The notes under the pieces: model-generated
Seen by the model: the letters and a program-made list of their open reading frames with translations, nothing else
What the model was told of the DNA's origin: nothing
Database searches by the model: none
Made by a program: the position numbers and the translations under genes
From: an uncultured Eubacteriales bacterium
GTDB taxonomy: Bacteria; Bacillota; Clostridia; Christensenellales; UBA1242
Direction of reading: 5' to 3'
Assembly (NCBI GenBank): GCA_949031345.1
Contig: CARNVA010000013.1
Location: 1-46,013 of the forward strand
DNA length: 46,013 nt
Shown here: positions 7,460 through 15,313 of the stretch, piece after piece
Position numbering within the stretch: the stretch's first letter is position 1
Layout: each line of letters opens with the position of its first letter

Positions 7460-8902
7460 ATGTTTGAAAGTAAAGAGACAAAAGCAAAACTTGCAAGAAT
7501 TGAAGAACTTGAAAAGAAATACGCAATGGTTAGACTTGAGCTTGAAGCCAGCTTTAACAGGCTTATAAGAGAAGCCGAACACGAATACGGTCAAAAGATT
7601 GACCACCAATATGGAAAGTTTGAAAGCTTGATTGAGCGTGAGCTTTCAAAACTTTCAAATGCAAATCTTTCAAAAGAAATTGAAAATTTAAGAAATACTG
7701 TTTATGCAAAGTTGGCAGAATTTTCTGCACTCTCTGATGAGCTTCGCGACCTTACGGTTAAACAGAAGAGCTATATCAATTTGGCAGCGCAGGAAGCTGT
7801 TGAAAAAGCTTTACAGGGCGAACTTAAAACAATTGTGACATTGCAGCTTAAAAAGATTATTTCTGAAGAGGGCAAAGAACTTTTGTTTGACGAAAGTCAT
7901 AAGTCTCTTCTTGGCACAACTGAAGAATTGACTCAAGAAGTCATTGAAATGCTTAAAAAAGAAATTCCAAATGTGTTACTTGAAGGCGCTGGCGCTGAAA
8001 GTGGCAAAGGCGGAGAAGGTGCTTCAGAAGGTGGAAAGCCAAAAATGACTAAGGAAGAAGAAAAGGCATTGGAAGAAAGAAAAACTGATGTTCTTTCAAA
8101 AGGCCGTCACAGAGATTTTCCAAAACTTGTTGGTGCATTGTCAGCTGGGCTTATGCCTATGCTTGTAGGCCCTGCCGGAACAGGTAAAAGTACTGCAGTT
8201 GAACAGGCTGCTTTTGAGCTTGGTTTCAATTTCTATACATCAAACAGAGTGCAAATGTCTTATGAACTTACAGGTTATAAGGATGCAGGTGGAAAATATC
8301 AGCCTACTCAATTCTATGAAGCTTACAAAAATGGTGGAGTATTCTTTCTTGATGAAATTGACGGCTCTTCACCTGAGGCCCTTGTAACTATCAATACAGC
8401 TATGGCTCAAGGATATATGAACTTCCCAGACGGAAAAGTTTACATGCATAAAGATTTCAGGCTTGCAGCAGCCGGAAATACTTACGGCACTGGTGCTGAC
8501 GCTCAGTATGTGGGAAGAAATGAACTTGATGCTGCAACCCTTGACAGATTCGTTGTTATTAAATGGGACTACGATAAAAAACTTGAAAAGAAAATTATTA
8601 CAGATGACGAATTCTTGAAATTTGGTTGGGCGCTTAGAGATGCCGTTGCAAAACTTAAACTTCCAATCATTATTTCAACTCGTGGTCTTATCAATATGTA
8701 TAAACTTTCAAAGGTAAAATCTTTCACAATGGAAGAGTTGCTTCAAAGTGTGCTTTTAGAGGGCGTTGACGCTCAAACTATTCTTACAATCAGCAGAGAA
8801 ATGCCAACAAAATGCAAATATAAAAAAGCGCTTGACAACTTAGCGAAGAAGGTGCATGCTTCAGAGACAAACAGCGAGGGAGAAGACGAAAATGAAGCAT
8901 AG
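7460..8902 (+). CDS. MoxR-like AAA+ ATPase with N-terminal coiled coil
   Basis: Residues 1-165 are rich in E, K and L and look like a long coiled coil. A Gly-rich linker (175-193) leads to an AAA+ domain. Walker A is GPAGTGKS (237-244), Walker B is VFFLDEID (294-301), sensor 1 is AAAGNT (336-341) and an arginine-finger candidate lies at LDRF (about R363). The core resembles the MoxR/CbbQ/CobS group, which remodel partner proteins and usually work with a von Willebrand A-domain protein. The next gene overlaps by 11 nt and has such a fold by my reading. GGGG lies before the ATG. Codon use is like the neighbours. The substrate is unknown. Similar pairs occur on phages and in conflict systems. 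Confidence 0.85.
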   Translation: MFESKETKAKLARIEELEKKYAMVRLELEASFNRLIREAEHEYGQKIDHQYGKFESLIERELSKLSNANLSKEIENLRNTVYAKLAEFSALSDELRDLTVKQKSYINLAAQEAVEKALQGELKTIVTLQLKKIISEEGKELLFDESHKSLLGTTEELTQEVIEMLKKEIPNVLLEGAGAESGKGGEGASEGGKPKMTKEEEKALEERKTDVLSKGRHRDFPKLVGALSAGLMPMLVGPAGTGKSTAVEQAAFELGFNFYTSNRVQMSYELTGYKDAGGKYQPTQFYEAYKNGGVFFLDEIDGSSPEALVTINTAMAQGYMNFPDGKVYMHKDFRLAAAGNTYGTGADAQYVGRNELDAATLDRFVVIKWDYDKKLEKKIITDDEFLKFGWALRDAVAKLKLPIIISTRGLINMYKLSKVKSFTMEELLQSVLLEGVDAQTILTISREMPTKCKYKKALDNLAKKVHASETNSEGEDENEA

Positions 8903-9851
8903 AAAAATCAAAGTAAAGAATGGATATGAGCTTATTGATTATAAGTTTGACACTTTGCTTGAAATGATTAGTTATGTGGAAAATGCTAAACGCATTACTG
9001 CTAAAAAGTTGAGTGAGACTGGAGACTACAGCTTTACGGGAACGCACTCATTGAATGAAGCAATGACAATGTGCAAAAATGGCTATTTTTCTAAAGAGGT
9101 CGAAAACTTTCAAAAATTGTTTTTCAAGATTACAAATCAAATTGATAAACAACTTAAAGTCACAAGAGTAAAACATGATTTTATTGGCGGAGCTCCAGAT
9201 GTTCCTCGATATTTGATAGGGCATCCACTCAACATGCTTAATGTTGATAATAAAGACATGGGCAAAAAGCCAAAGAAGATTGTCTTGAGATTTAATACAT
9301 CTATATCATGTGGCACATCAAAGGATTATATAGAAAAAAGAGGACTTGCATTTGTATTGCTTTTTGATTTGTTGAAAAAACTTGGAAGTCCTGTTGAACT
9401 TCAAACAGTTGAGTTTAGTAAATATGAAGATATTTACACAAATTATGAAGTTTCGCTTATGAAAAACAATGATATTATGAATATTTCAAAAATTTATTTC
9501 CCACTTGCTCACCCATCTTATTTAAGAAGAATTATGTTTGCATTAGCAGAAAAAACACCTGAACTTGAAGACTATCAAGGCTATTTTTGGGGATATGGTC
9601 AACCAGCTTCTTTTAGAAGATACATTGAGTTGACTGGTGAAGATGAACATAAAAATGAAATCAACATTTTCTCAGATGATTATAGTTATAACTCACTTGG
9701 TGTTGCACTTAAAGATATTGTAAAAGATATTGGAGCGCAGGGTGGACTGAAAACTCCAACTCAGCAAATAATAGAGCTTATTGATTCTATTGACTTTTCA
9801 CCTTTGAGCACATTCGCTCCTGAAGACGACTTTGGTTATGATATGGATTAA
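8892..9851 (+). CDS. Partner of the MoxR-like ATPase, VWA-like core with altered MIDAS
   Basis: The start is taken as ATG 8892, overlapping the ATPase stop by 11 nt, behind GAGGGAGA; an earlier in-frame start lacks a ribosome site. The 319-residue product has segments resembling an uncharacterised phage-associated family (I believe DUF7192; not verified): SFTGTHSLNEAM (48-59), FIGGAPDVPRYLIGHPLNM (97-115) and KKIVLRFNTSIS (128-139). The last segment, followed by a long helix and LGSPVELQTVEF, reads like the first strand, MIDAS loop and second strand of a VWA domain. The expected DxSxS is NTSIS here (N135, S137, S139), so metal binding may be weakened. Family and fold are inference. Confidence 0.6.
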   Translation: MKHRKIKVKNGYELIDYKFDTLLEMISYVENAKRITAKKLSETGDYSFTGTHSLNEAMTMCKNGYFSKEVENFQKLFFKITNQIDKQLKVTRVKHDFIGGAPDVPRYLIGHPLNMLNVDNKDMGKKPKKIVLRFNTSISCGTSKDYIEKRGLAFVLLFDLLKKLGSPVELQTVEFSKYEDIYTNYEVSLMKNNDIMNISKIYFPLAHPSYLRRIMFALAEKTPELEDYQGYFWGYGQPASFRRYIELTGEDEHKNEINIFSDDYSYNSLGVALKDIVKDIGAQGGLKTPTQQIIELIDSIDFSPLSTFAPEDDFGYDMD

Positions 9852-9935
9852 GAGATAATTAAGCAGAATTTTTATAAAAAAGGCTTAAAAATCGTTAAAA
9901 AATCAAATTTTAAACAAAAAATGACTGAAAATAAC

Positions 9936-9965
9936 AAAAAGACCGAATTTTCTCGGTCTTTTTTT
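9936..9965 (+). terminator. Terminator after the MoxR/VWA-like pair
   Basis: AAAAAGACCGA (9936-9946) pairs with TCGGTCTTTTT (9953-9963), followed by more T. Confidence 0.85.
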
Positions 9966-10070
9966 GATAATCTTTATTGTGCGAAAAGTTGATGATTTCG
10001 CTTTAAAAAACTTCGTTTTTTTGTTTTAGCAGTTTTATTTAAAAGCTTTTTCAAGTGAAGTATGGTTGAG

Positions 10071-11150
10071 TTATTGAGCATAGTGTTCTATGCGACTAAC
10101 TGCGTCTTTGAGCATATCTGTTTGCTGATAAGCAAGCCCTTCTTCAAGCACTTCGCATACAGGTTTGAATTTAAAGCCAGAGCCAGCAAGCGCCTTATCA
10201 AACTCATTTGGTTTGCAGTTAAGGTTGATTTGGAAGGCTTGACTTGAGCCGCCTTGCCTGCCAGCAAGTTTGTCATTGTTGTAAAGGTCAAGGAAACGAA
10301 GCTCTGACAAAATGTCGCCGTGGTCAGACTTTAATGATATTACTGCTGGCTCTGTAAGATTTGACTTGACAACTGCTTCAATGCCAGTTTTTTCACTCAG
10401 CGCTCTTACAGCAGCGTCAATTGGTGACTCAAATTTCTTAATTTCATCGCCAACCAGCCCAAGATAGTTTGGAAAGTCAAGCTTGCTTGAGTCTCTATAG
10501 CCGCAAAGTACATAGTTTTTTAAATAAGGCTTGTTTGATTTAGGATAAATTGTGTCTTGCAGTGTGAAAACTACATCCACTGTTTGACGACCTTTATAGA
10601 ATGTTCTGCCACTGTCTTCAAGAGCATAGCGCAGACCATTGAAACCATTGATTGAGCCAAGCAGCATTTGTGTGCCAAAGGATGCAATTTCTGCAAACTT
10701 GTCATAATCGCCTTTTAAAATGGCATTTCTAAGATCTGTGGCGTGATATGGAACAGAGCTTGTTTCTTCTGGATTTACAAATTCAAAAGGAAGTTTTTTG
10801 CCTTTTTCATCAAGCACATCCAAAATATCTTCTTTGTTTCCAGTGATGAAATGGGTGACATTATGCTTGTCACATACCTGCAAAACATCATCAAGCCAAT
10901 CATCAAAACGCTCGTGGTCTTGAATGTGAACAATGTCGATTTTAGAAAGGTCACCGCCGCCTTCTGCAATGCTCATTCTCAACATTTTTTCACGAAATAT
11001 TGCAAGAAAAGGATGTCTTTTGGTGCCTACTTCATAACAACTTCCAAGCCCAATAACAAGTCTGTCATAGCTTTCCAGCATTTTCAAAATGGCTTCAATA
11101 TGCCCCTTATGTGCGGGTGCAAAACGGCCGATAAAGAGTGCAGTTTTCAT
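10071..11150 (-). CDS. Bifunctional NMN adenylyltransferase / Nudix-like protein
   Basis: The N-terminal 170 residues form a nucleotidyltransferase with GRFAPAHKGH (HxGH at 14-17) and a late SSVPYHATDLR segment (ISSTxIR-like), as in NadR/NadM NMN adenylyltransferases that make NAD+. The C-terminal half (about 185-355) is Nudix-like, as in cyanobacterial and Francisella NMNAT-Nudix fusions, where it hydrolyses ADP-ribose. Here the Nudix box reads RALSEKTG instead of REuxEExG, so two of the metal-binding glutamates are missing and the hydrolase may be inactive or regulatory. The start is the Met before KTALFIGRF; a longer frame to 11192 lies within the leader. TTGACA-N17-TTTAAT and GGAG precede it on the minus strand. 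Confidence 0.85.
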   Translation of the reverse strand: MKTALFIGRFAPAHKGHIEAILKMLESYDRLVIGLGSCYEVGTKRHPFLAIFREKMLRMSIAEGGGDLSKIDIVHIQDHERFDDWLDDVLQVCDKHNVTHFITGNKEDILDVLDEKGKKLPFEFVNPEETSSVPYHATDLRNAILKGDYDKFAEIASFGTQMLLGSINGFNGLRYALEDSGRTFYKGRQTVDVVFTLQDTIYPKSNKPYLKNYVLCGYRDSSKLDFPNYLGLVGDEIKKFESPIDAAVRALSEKTGIEAVVKSNLTEPAVISLKSDHGDILSELRFLDLYNNDKLAGRQGGSSQAFQINLNCKPNEFDKALAGSGFKFKPVCEVLEEGLAYQQTDMLKDAVSRIEHYAQ

Positions 11151-11178
11151 AAGTTTTTTTTCTCCAATTTCATTAAAT

Positions 11179-11207
11179 ATTAAAGCACACAATCATCATT
11201 TTGTCAA
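11179..11207 (-). promoter_or_regulatory. Promoter of the NMNAT-Nudix gene
   Basis: TTGACA (11207-11202) and TTTAAT (11184-11179) with a 17-bp spacer, giving a leader of about 20 nt that carries GGAG. Confidence 0.65.
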
Positions 11208-11239
11208 TAGTTAAATAAAATTTTGTGTCAACTCAAAAA

Positions 11240-11248
11240 TGATATAAT
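11240..11248 (+). promoter_or_regulatory. Extended -10 promoter for the peptidase/TudS genes
   Basis: TGATATAAT matches an extended -10 (TGnTATAAT). The -35 region is poor. It would give a leader of about 155 nt before the peptidase gene. Confidence 0.5.
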
Positions 11249-11277
11249 AGGGTCAAATTTAAATAATTTATATGAAA

Positions 11278-11335
11278 AAGCTTAAAAATGATTAAAAAAT
11301 GCCAAAAAATATGAAAAATTTTCATTTTTAAGCTT
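11278..11335 (+). promoter_or_regulatory. Leader inverted repeat with an alternative hairpin
   Basis: A perfect 14-bp inverted repeat (11278-11291 with 11322-11335) can form a stem. A competing 7-bp hairpin (ATGAAAA 11311-11317 with TTTTCAT 11319-11325) uses part of the same 3' arm. TGTCGAA, the Spo0A-box heptamer, follows at 11340-11346. No T-run follows, so it is not a plain terminator. Confidence 0.45.
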
Positions 11336-11408
11336 AATTTGTCGAAATTTCATTTTGCCAAATCTTATAAGTATGATAAAATCATAAATATATATTGGAG
11401 GGTCACTT

Positions 11409-11990
11409 ATTAAGGACAAGATTAAGTTTGATAAAAAACTAGAAAATGAATATGCCCGCATTGTGACTGAAATAATAGAAAACAATAGGAGATATTATCC
11501 AGTTGAGCTTCTTCAAAAGAAGATAAAGTGGTGTTTTGTTTATGACGCCAATTTAGGCAACTTTGCTCATTATTGCGGAACAAAAGATTTGATTTATTTA
11601 AATATTCTTTCTGTGGCTGACGCACTTGAAAATGGTGAGGTCGGAAATATTGAATTTTTCCTTCTGCATGAGATAAGACACATGTATCAAAACTTTGCGA
11701 TTGATAAATACAAAAATGAAGGAAAGTGTCTGCTTGGCGAAGAATATATCAACAGATGGATTAAAGAAAAGAAAAAATATTTGCGTGCAACTGACGAGAA
11801 TGGAAACTTAAATTTAAATCATTTTAAACAAGACATTGAAAAAGACGCTTATGCCTTTGCGTGCGGAGTGCTTTATGATAAATACAACTCATTGCCTGAT
11901 TATTTGTTTATAAAAAGAGAAAAAATATATAGTCAAGACTTTTACAATATCGTTGAAGGCTGGGCTGAATGTTTTAATAGGGAGTGTTAG
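11409..11990 (+). CDS. Zincin-like metallopeptidase (HExxH), probable ATT start
   Basis: The protein has LLHEIRHMYQ, the HExxH zinc-binding motif of gluzincin-type peptidases, and a later acidic-aromatic segment EKDAYAFACG that may supply the third ligand. This recalls the IrrE/ImmA group and other small cytoplasmic zincins, but I cannot place it in a named family. There is no signal peptide. The first standard start (GTG 11463) has no ribosome site. The frame stays open upstream, and GGAGGG (11397-11402) stands 6 nt before ATT at 11409, giving 193 codons. I take ATT as the likely start. The TudS-like gene follows after 9 nt, so they are probably cotranscribed. Confidence 0.6.
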   Translation: MKDKIKFDKKLENEYARIVTEIIENNRRYYPVELLQKKIKWCFVYDANLGNFAHYCGTKDLIYLNILSVADALENGEVGNIEFFLLHEIRHMYQNFAIDKYKNEGKCLLGEEYINRWIKEKKKYLRATDENGNLNLNHFKQDIEKDAYAFACGVLYDKYNSLPDYLFIKREKIYSQDFYNIVEGWAECFNREC

Positions 11991-11999
11991 AGAAAATAT

Positions 12000-12521
12000 A
12001 TGAATAGAAGCAAAAAATTTGTTTTTCTGCCATTTTGTGTGCTAAGTCAAGCTGTTCAAGCACAAGGCATTGTGAAATATGAATGGAAATCAAGCATAAA
12101 GCCTATTGTCAATCTTTTGCTTGAAAATGATATCAACATTGTACAAATGCCATGCCCAGAAAGCTCTTTTAATGGCTTTGGAAAAAGTTTGATAAGACCG
12201 CCTAAAAATATTGAAGGCTATGACAACCAAATGTATAAAATTCATTGCGAAAATTTGGCTGATGGCGTCGTTGAGATGATTGAAAGTTGCGTCAAAGAGA
12301 AATATGAAGTCTTAGCGGTGCTTTCAATAGATAAATCACCATCCTGTTCAAACGGGTTTGTTCACACAGACGATGGCGGAGTGATTGAACGCAAGGGCGT
12401 TTACATAGAAAGCCTTGAAAGAAAACTGCAAGAGAAGGGGCTTAATGTAGAAATTATTGGCATAAATAAGAAAGATATAAGTGGAGCTTTAAAACAGCTT
12501 GAAATACTTATAAAAAAATGA
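12000..12521 (+). CDS. TudS-related (DUF523-like) putative desulfidase
   Basis: The 173-residue protein carries three well-spaced cysteines in family-like contexts: PFCVLSQ (C13), MPCPE (C52) and KSPSCS (C116). In TudS thiouracil desulfidases three cysteines hold a [4Fe-4S] cluster whose free iron takes up the sulfur atom. The sequence resembles the smaller TudS-related branch found in clostridia. The VLSQAVQAQG segment near the start matches no export signal, so the protein is probably cytosolic. Its substrate is unknown. It follows the peptidase gene by 9 nt without its own ribosome site, suggesting coupling. A terminator lies at 12538. Confidence 0.75.
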   Translation: MNRSKKFVFLPFCVLSQAVQAQGIVKYEWKSSIKPIVNLLLENDINIVQMPCPESSFNGFGKSLIRPPKNIEGYDNQMYKIHCENLADGVVEMIESCVKEKYEVLAVLSIDKSPSCSNGFVHTDDGGVIERKGVYIESLERKLQEKGLNVEIIGINKKDISGALKQLEILIKK

Positions 12522-12537
12522 TAATTTGTCAAAAATT

Positions 12538-12568
12538 GAGAAGATTTAATGAAAATCTTCTTTTTTTA
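12538..12568 (+). terminator. Terminator after the TudS-like gene
   Basis: GAAGATTT and AAATCTTC pair around a short AATGA-type loop and are followed by seven T. Confidence 0.8.
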
Positions 12569-12718
12569 AGCAAAAAACGCCAAATTTTCAAAATTTTCTT
12601 GTAATTTTGTGCTTAATGAGCGAGTTTTAATCAATTATTGTGCTTTTGATTATTCAACAACAATAAAGAAATTATTTGTTATCAAATAAGAAATTTTGCA
12701 GTATTATGTCAAAATTAT

Positions 12719-12748
12719 TTGGCTAACTTTTGGCAGTTGTGATATACT
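12719..12748 (+). promoter_or_regulatory. Promoter of pflB
   Basis: TTGGCT (12719-12724) and TATACT (12743-12748), spacer 18 bp, with an extended -10 TGA before TATACT. The leader of about 40 nt holds a small TGCC/GGCA hairpin (12766-12779) just before GGAGGAG. Confidence 0.6.
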
Positions 12749-12793
12749 AATTTGGATATAAATTTTGCCTACATGGCATAAGCGGAGGAGAAA

Positions 12794-15043
12794 ATGGAAA
12801 AGATTTATTTTGATGCATGGAAGGGATTTCGTGGAGAAACTTGGAAAGAGAAAATTGATGTTTCAGCTTTTATTGATGAAAACTATACAGAATACAGAGG
12901 GGATGATGCGTTTTTAGTAGGCAAGAGTGCCAAGACGGCAAAGGTCTGGGGAAAATGCGAAGAGCTTTTGAAGGAAGAGCGCAAAGTGCATCTTTTGGAT
13001 GTTGATCTTGAGCATCTTTCTGGAATTGACAATTTTCCAGCAGGTTATATTGATAAAGACAATGAGGTTGTTGTTGGGCTTCAGACTGACAAGCCACTTA
13101 AAAGAATTGTCAATCCTTTTGGTGGAATAAGAATGGTTGAAAATGCACTTGGGGCTTATGGAAAGAAGCTTGATGATGGCGTTTCAAATCTTTTTAAGCA
13201 AATGATAAGAAAAACTCATAATGATGGTGTATTTGATGCATACACTCCTGACATAAGAAAGGCAAGAAGTGCAGGGCTTATCACTGGGCTTCCTGACGCT
13301 TATGGAAGAGGCCGCATTATTGGCGACTACAGAAGAGTTGCCCTTTATGGAATTGACAGACTGATTGAAGGTAAGAAAGAAGATTTAAATTCCCAAGAAA
13401 TGCTTGTCATCGACTGCGAAGAAAAAATCAGAGAAAGGGAAGAGCTTAGTGAGCAACTTAGAGCGCTTGAAAAGATTAAGTCAATGGCTGCTAGCTATGG
13501 CTTTGATATCTCTTTGCCTGCAACTAATGCAAGAGAAGCTTTTCAGTGGACATATTTTGCATACCTTGCTTCTGTAAAAGAAAACAACGGCGCGGCAATG
13601 AGTTTGGGAAGAGTTTCAACTTTTCTTGATATTTATGTTCAGCGTGATATGGAAGAAGGACAACTTTCAGAACAAGAGGCACAAGAGCTTGTTGACCAAT
13701 TTATCATTAAGCTGAGACTTGTAAGACATTTAAGAACGCCTGACTATGATGATATTTTTGGTGGGGATCCAACTTGGGTTACTGAATCAATCGGAGGAAT
13801 GCTTGACAAAGAGCACAGTCTTGTCACAAAAAATTCTTTCAGATTTTTGCATAGTCTTATCAATCTTGACCCAAGTCCAGAGCCAAACCTCACTGTGCTT
13901 TGGTCAACTTCACTTCCTGAAAACTTTAAGAGATTTTGTGCTAAGATTTCAATACTTACAGACTCTATTCAATATGAGAGTGATGATGTTATGAGCCCTG
14001 TTTATGGGCATGATTATGCAATTGCTTGTTGCGTTTCTGCAATGAAGGTGGGCAAGCAGATGCAATACTTTGGTGCAAGGTGCAATCTTGCAAAATCACT
14101 GCTTTACAGTCTCAATGGTGGAAGAGATGAGGTCAGCGGAAAGGTTGTTGTTGATGGCATTGAGCCTTGTCAAGCAGAAATTCTTGATTTTGAAGATGTT
14201 AAAGCAAGATATTTTAAAGTGCTTGATACGGTTGCGAAGACCTATGTTGATGCTTTAAATATTATCCACTTCATGCATGACAAATATGCTTATGAGGCTG
14301 GACAGATGGCTCTTCATGACACACATATTGAAAGATTGATGGCTTTTGGAATGGCGGGGCTTTCAGTTGCGACTGATTCTCTTTCTGCCATTAAATATGC
14401 CAAGGTTAAGCCTATCAGAAATGAAGAAGGCATTACAGAAGACTTTGAAATTGAGGGCGATTTTCCTAAATATGGCAATGATGACGACAGAGTTGACAGT
14501 CTTGCTGTTGATATTGTTCAGCATTTTATCGGAGCACTAAAAAAACATAAGTTATATAGAGGGGCAAAGCATACTCTTTCAGCACTTACTATCACATCAA
14601 ATGTAATGTATGGCAAAAAGACGGGGACAACACCAGACGGAAGAAAGAAGGGTGAGGCCTTTGCACCTGGCGCAAATCCAATGCATGGAAGAGACTGTTG
14701 TGGAGCGCTTGCAAGTTTAAATTCAGTTGCGAAAATACCTTATTGTGATTGCTGTCAAGATGGTGTTTCAAACACATTTTCAATTATTCCAAACTCGCTT
14801 GGAAAAGATATGCAAATGAGAGTTGACAATCTTGTTGGCTTACTTGATGGATATTTTGTTCAAGGGGCTCAGCACCTCAATGTCAATGTGCTTGACAGAG
14901 AAAAACTTATTGATGCTATGAACAATCCTGAAAAATATCCTACTCTTACTATCAGAGTTTCTGGTTATGCGGTCAACTTCAATAAGTTGTCTCGCGCTCA
15001 TCAAGAGGAAGTCATTGCAAGGACATTCCATGAAAAATTGTAA
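12794..15043 (+). CDS. pflB: Formate C-acetyltransferase (pyruvate formate-lyase)
   Basis: The 749-residue enzyme converts pyruvate and CoA to acetyl-CoA and formate by a glycyl-radical mechanism. Both active-site elements are intact: the adjacent cysteines in AIACCVSAM (C412, C413) and the glycyl-radical loop RVSGYAV (G724). Also present are GLPDAYGRGR (165-174) and FGARCNLAK (426-434). Length matches E. coli PflB (760). GGAGGAG lies 6 nt before the ATG. The gene is followed by a cloverleaf element and then by its activating enzyme, so the set is complete and marks mixed-acid fermentation under anaerobic conditions. Confidence 0.98.
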   Translation: MEKIYFDAWKGFRGETWKEKIDVSAFIDENYTEYRGDDAFLVGKSAKTAKVWGKCEELLKEERKVHLLDVDLEHLSGIDNFPAGYIDKDNEVVVGLQTDKPLKRIVNPFGGIRMVENALGAYGKKLDDGVSNLFKQMIRKTHNDGVFDAYTPDIRKARSAGLITGLPDAYGRGRIIGDYRRVALYGIDRLIEGKKEDLNSQEMLVIDCEEKIREREELSEQLRALEKIKSMAASYGFDISLPATNAREAFQWTYFAYLASVKENNGAAMSLGRVSTFLDIYVQRDMEEGQLSEQEAQELVDQFIIKLRLVRHLRTPDYDDIFGGDPTWVTESIGGMLDKEHSLVTKNSFRFLHSLINLDPSPEPNLTVLWSTSLPENFKRFCAKISILTDSIQYESDDVMSPVYGHDYAIACCVSAMKVGKQMQYFGARCNLAKSLLYSLNGGRDEVSGKVVVDGIEPCQAEILDFEDVKARYFKVLDTVAKTYVDALNIIHFMHDKYAYEAGQMALHDTHIERLMAFGMAGLSVATDSLSAIKYAKVKPIRNEEGITEDFEIEGDFPKYGNDDDRVDSLAVDIVQHFIGALKKHKLYRGAKHTLSALTITSNVMYGKKTGTTPDGRKKGEAFAPGANPMHGRDCCGALASLNSVAKIPYCDCCQDGVSNTFSIIPNSLGKDMQMRVDNLVGLLDGYFVQGAQHLNVNVLDREKLIDAMNNPEKYPTLTIRVSGYAVNFNKLSRAHQEEVIARTFHEKL

Positions 15044-15158
15044 TAGATTGTAATTTTAGTTTTAATTTGAGTTATTTTAAATTAAATCAATTTAGTTTTG
15101 ATTTTATAATGTCTTTAAAAAGAAAATATTGGTTTTGAAGAAATGTTGTTTTAGAGTA

Positions 15159-15271
15159 GGGCTGCAGGTGCGGCTTGAACGCACTTGAAGAAGCGTTCAA
15201 GCGAAGGGCTTTTGGGGCAAAAAGCCCTTAAAAACAAAAGAAAAAATTCTTTTGTTTTGCACCTGCAGCCC
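15159..15271 (+). ncRNA. Four-stem cloverleaf element between pflB and pflA
   Basis: Four perfect stems pack into 113 nt. P1 pairs 15159-15171 with 15259-15271 (13 bp). P2 pairs 15173-15182 with 15193-15202 (10 bp). P3 pairs 15204-15213 with 15220-15229 (10 bp). P4 pairs 15231-15242 with 15247-15258 (12 bp). Only single bases (15172, 15203, 15230) separate the stems, and P4 abuts P1, so a four-way junction is expected. It does not match tRNA or a riboswitch that I know. It may be an intercistronic RNA structure that sets the pflB:pflA ratio, or a palindromic mobile element. Which strand acts is not settled. Confidence 0.7.
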
Positions 15272-15313
15272 CTATTTAAAACTCCAGCCGTGATGAAAGA
15301 AAAAAGGTGGAAT

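Noticed and set aside
10003..10024. Terminator for the NMNAT-Nudix gene
   Set aside because: The only stem is seven A-T-rich pairs around a 3-base loop; too weak to call.
12680..12700. Rex-like operator upstream of pflB
   Set aside because: TTGTTA is present, but the second half-site matches at only about half of its positions.
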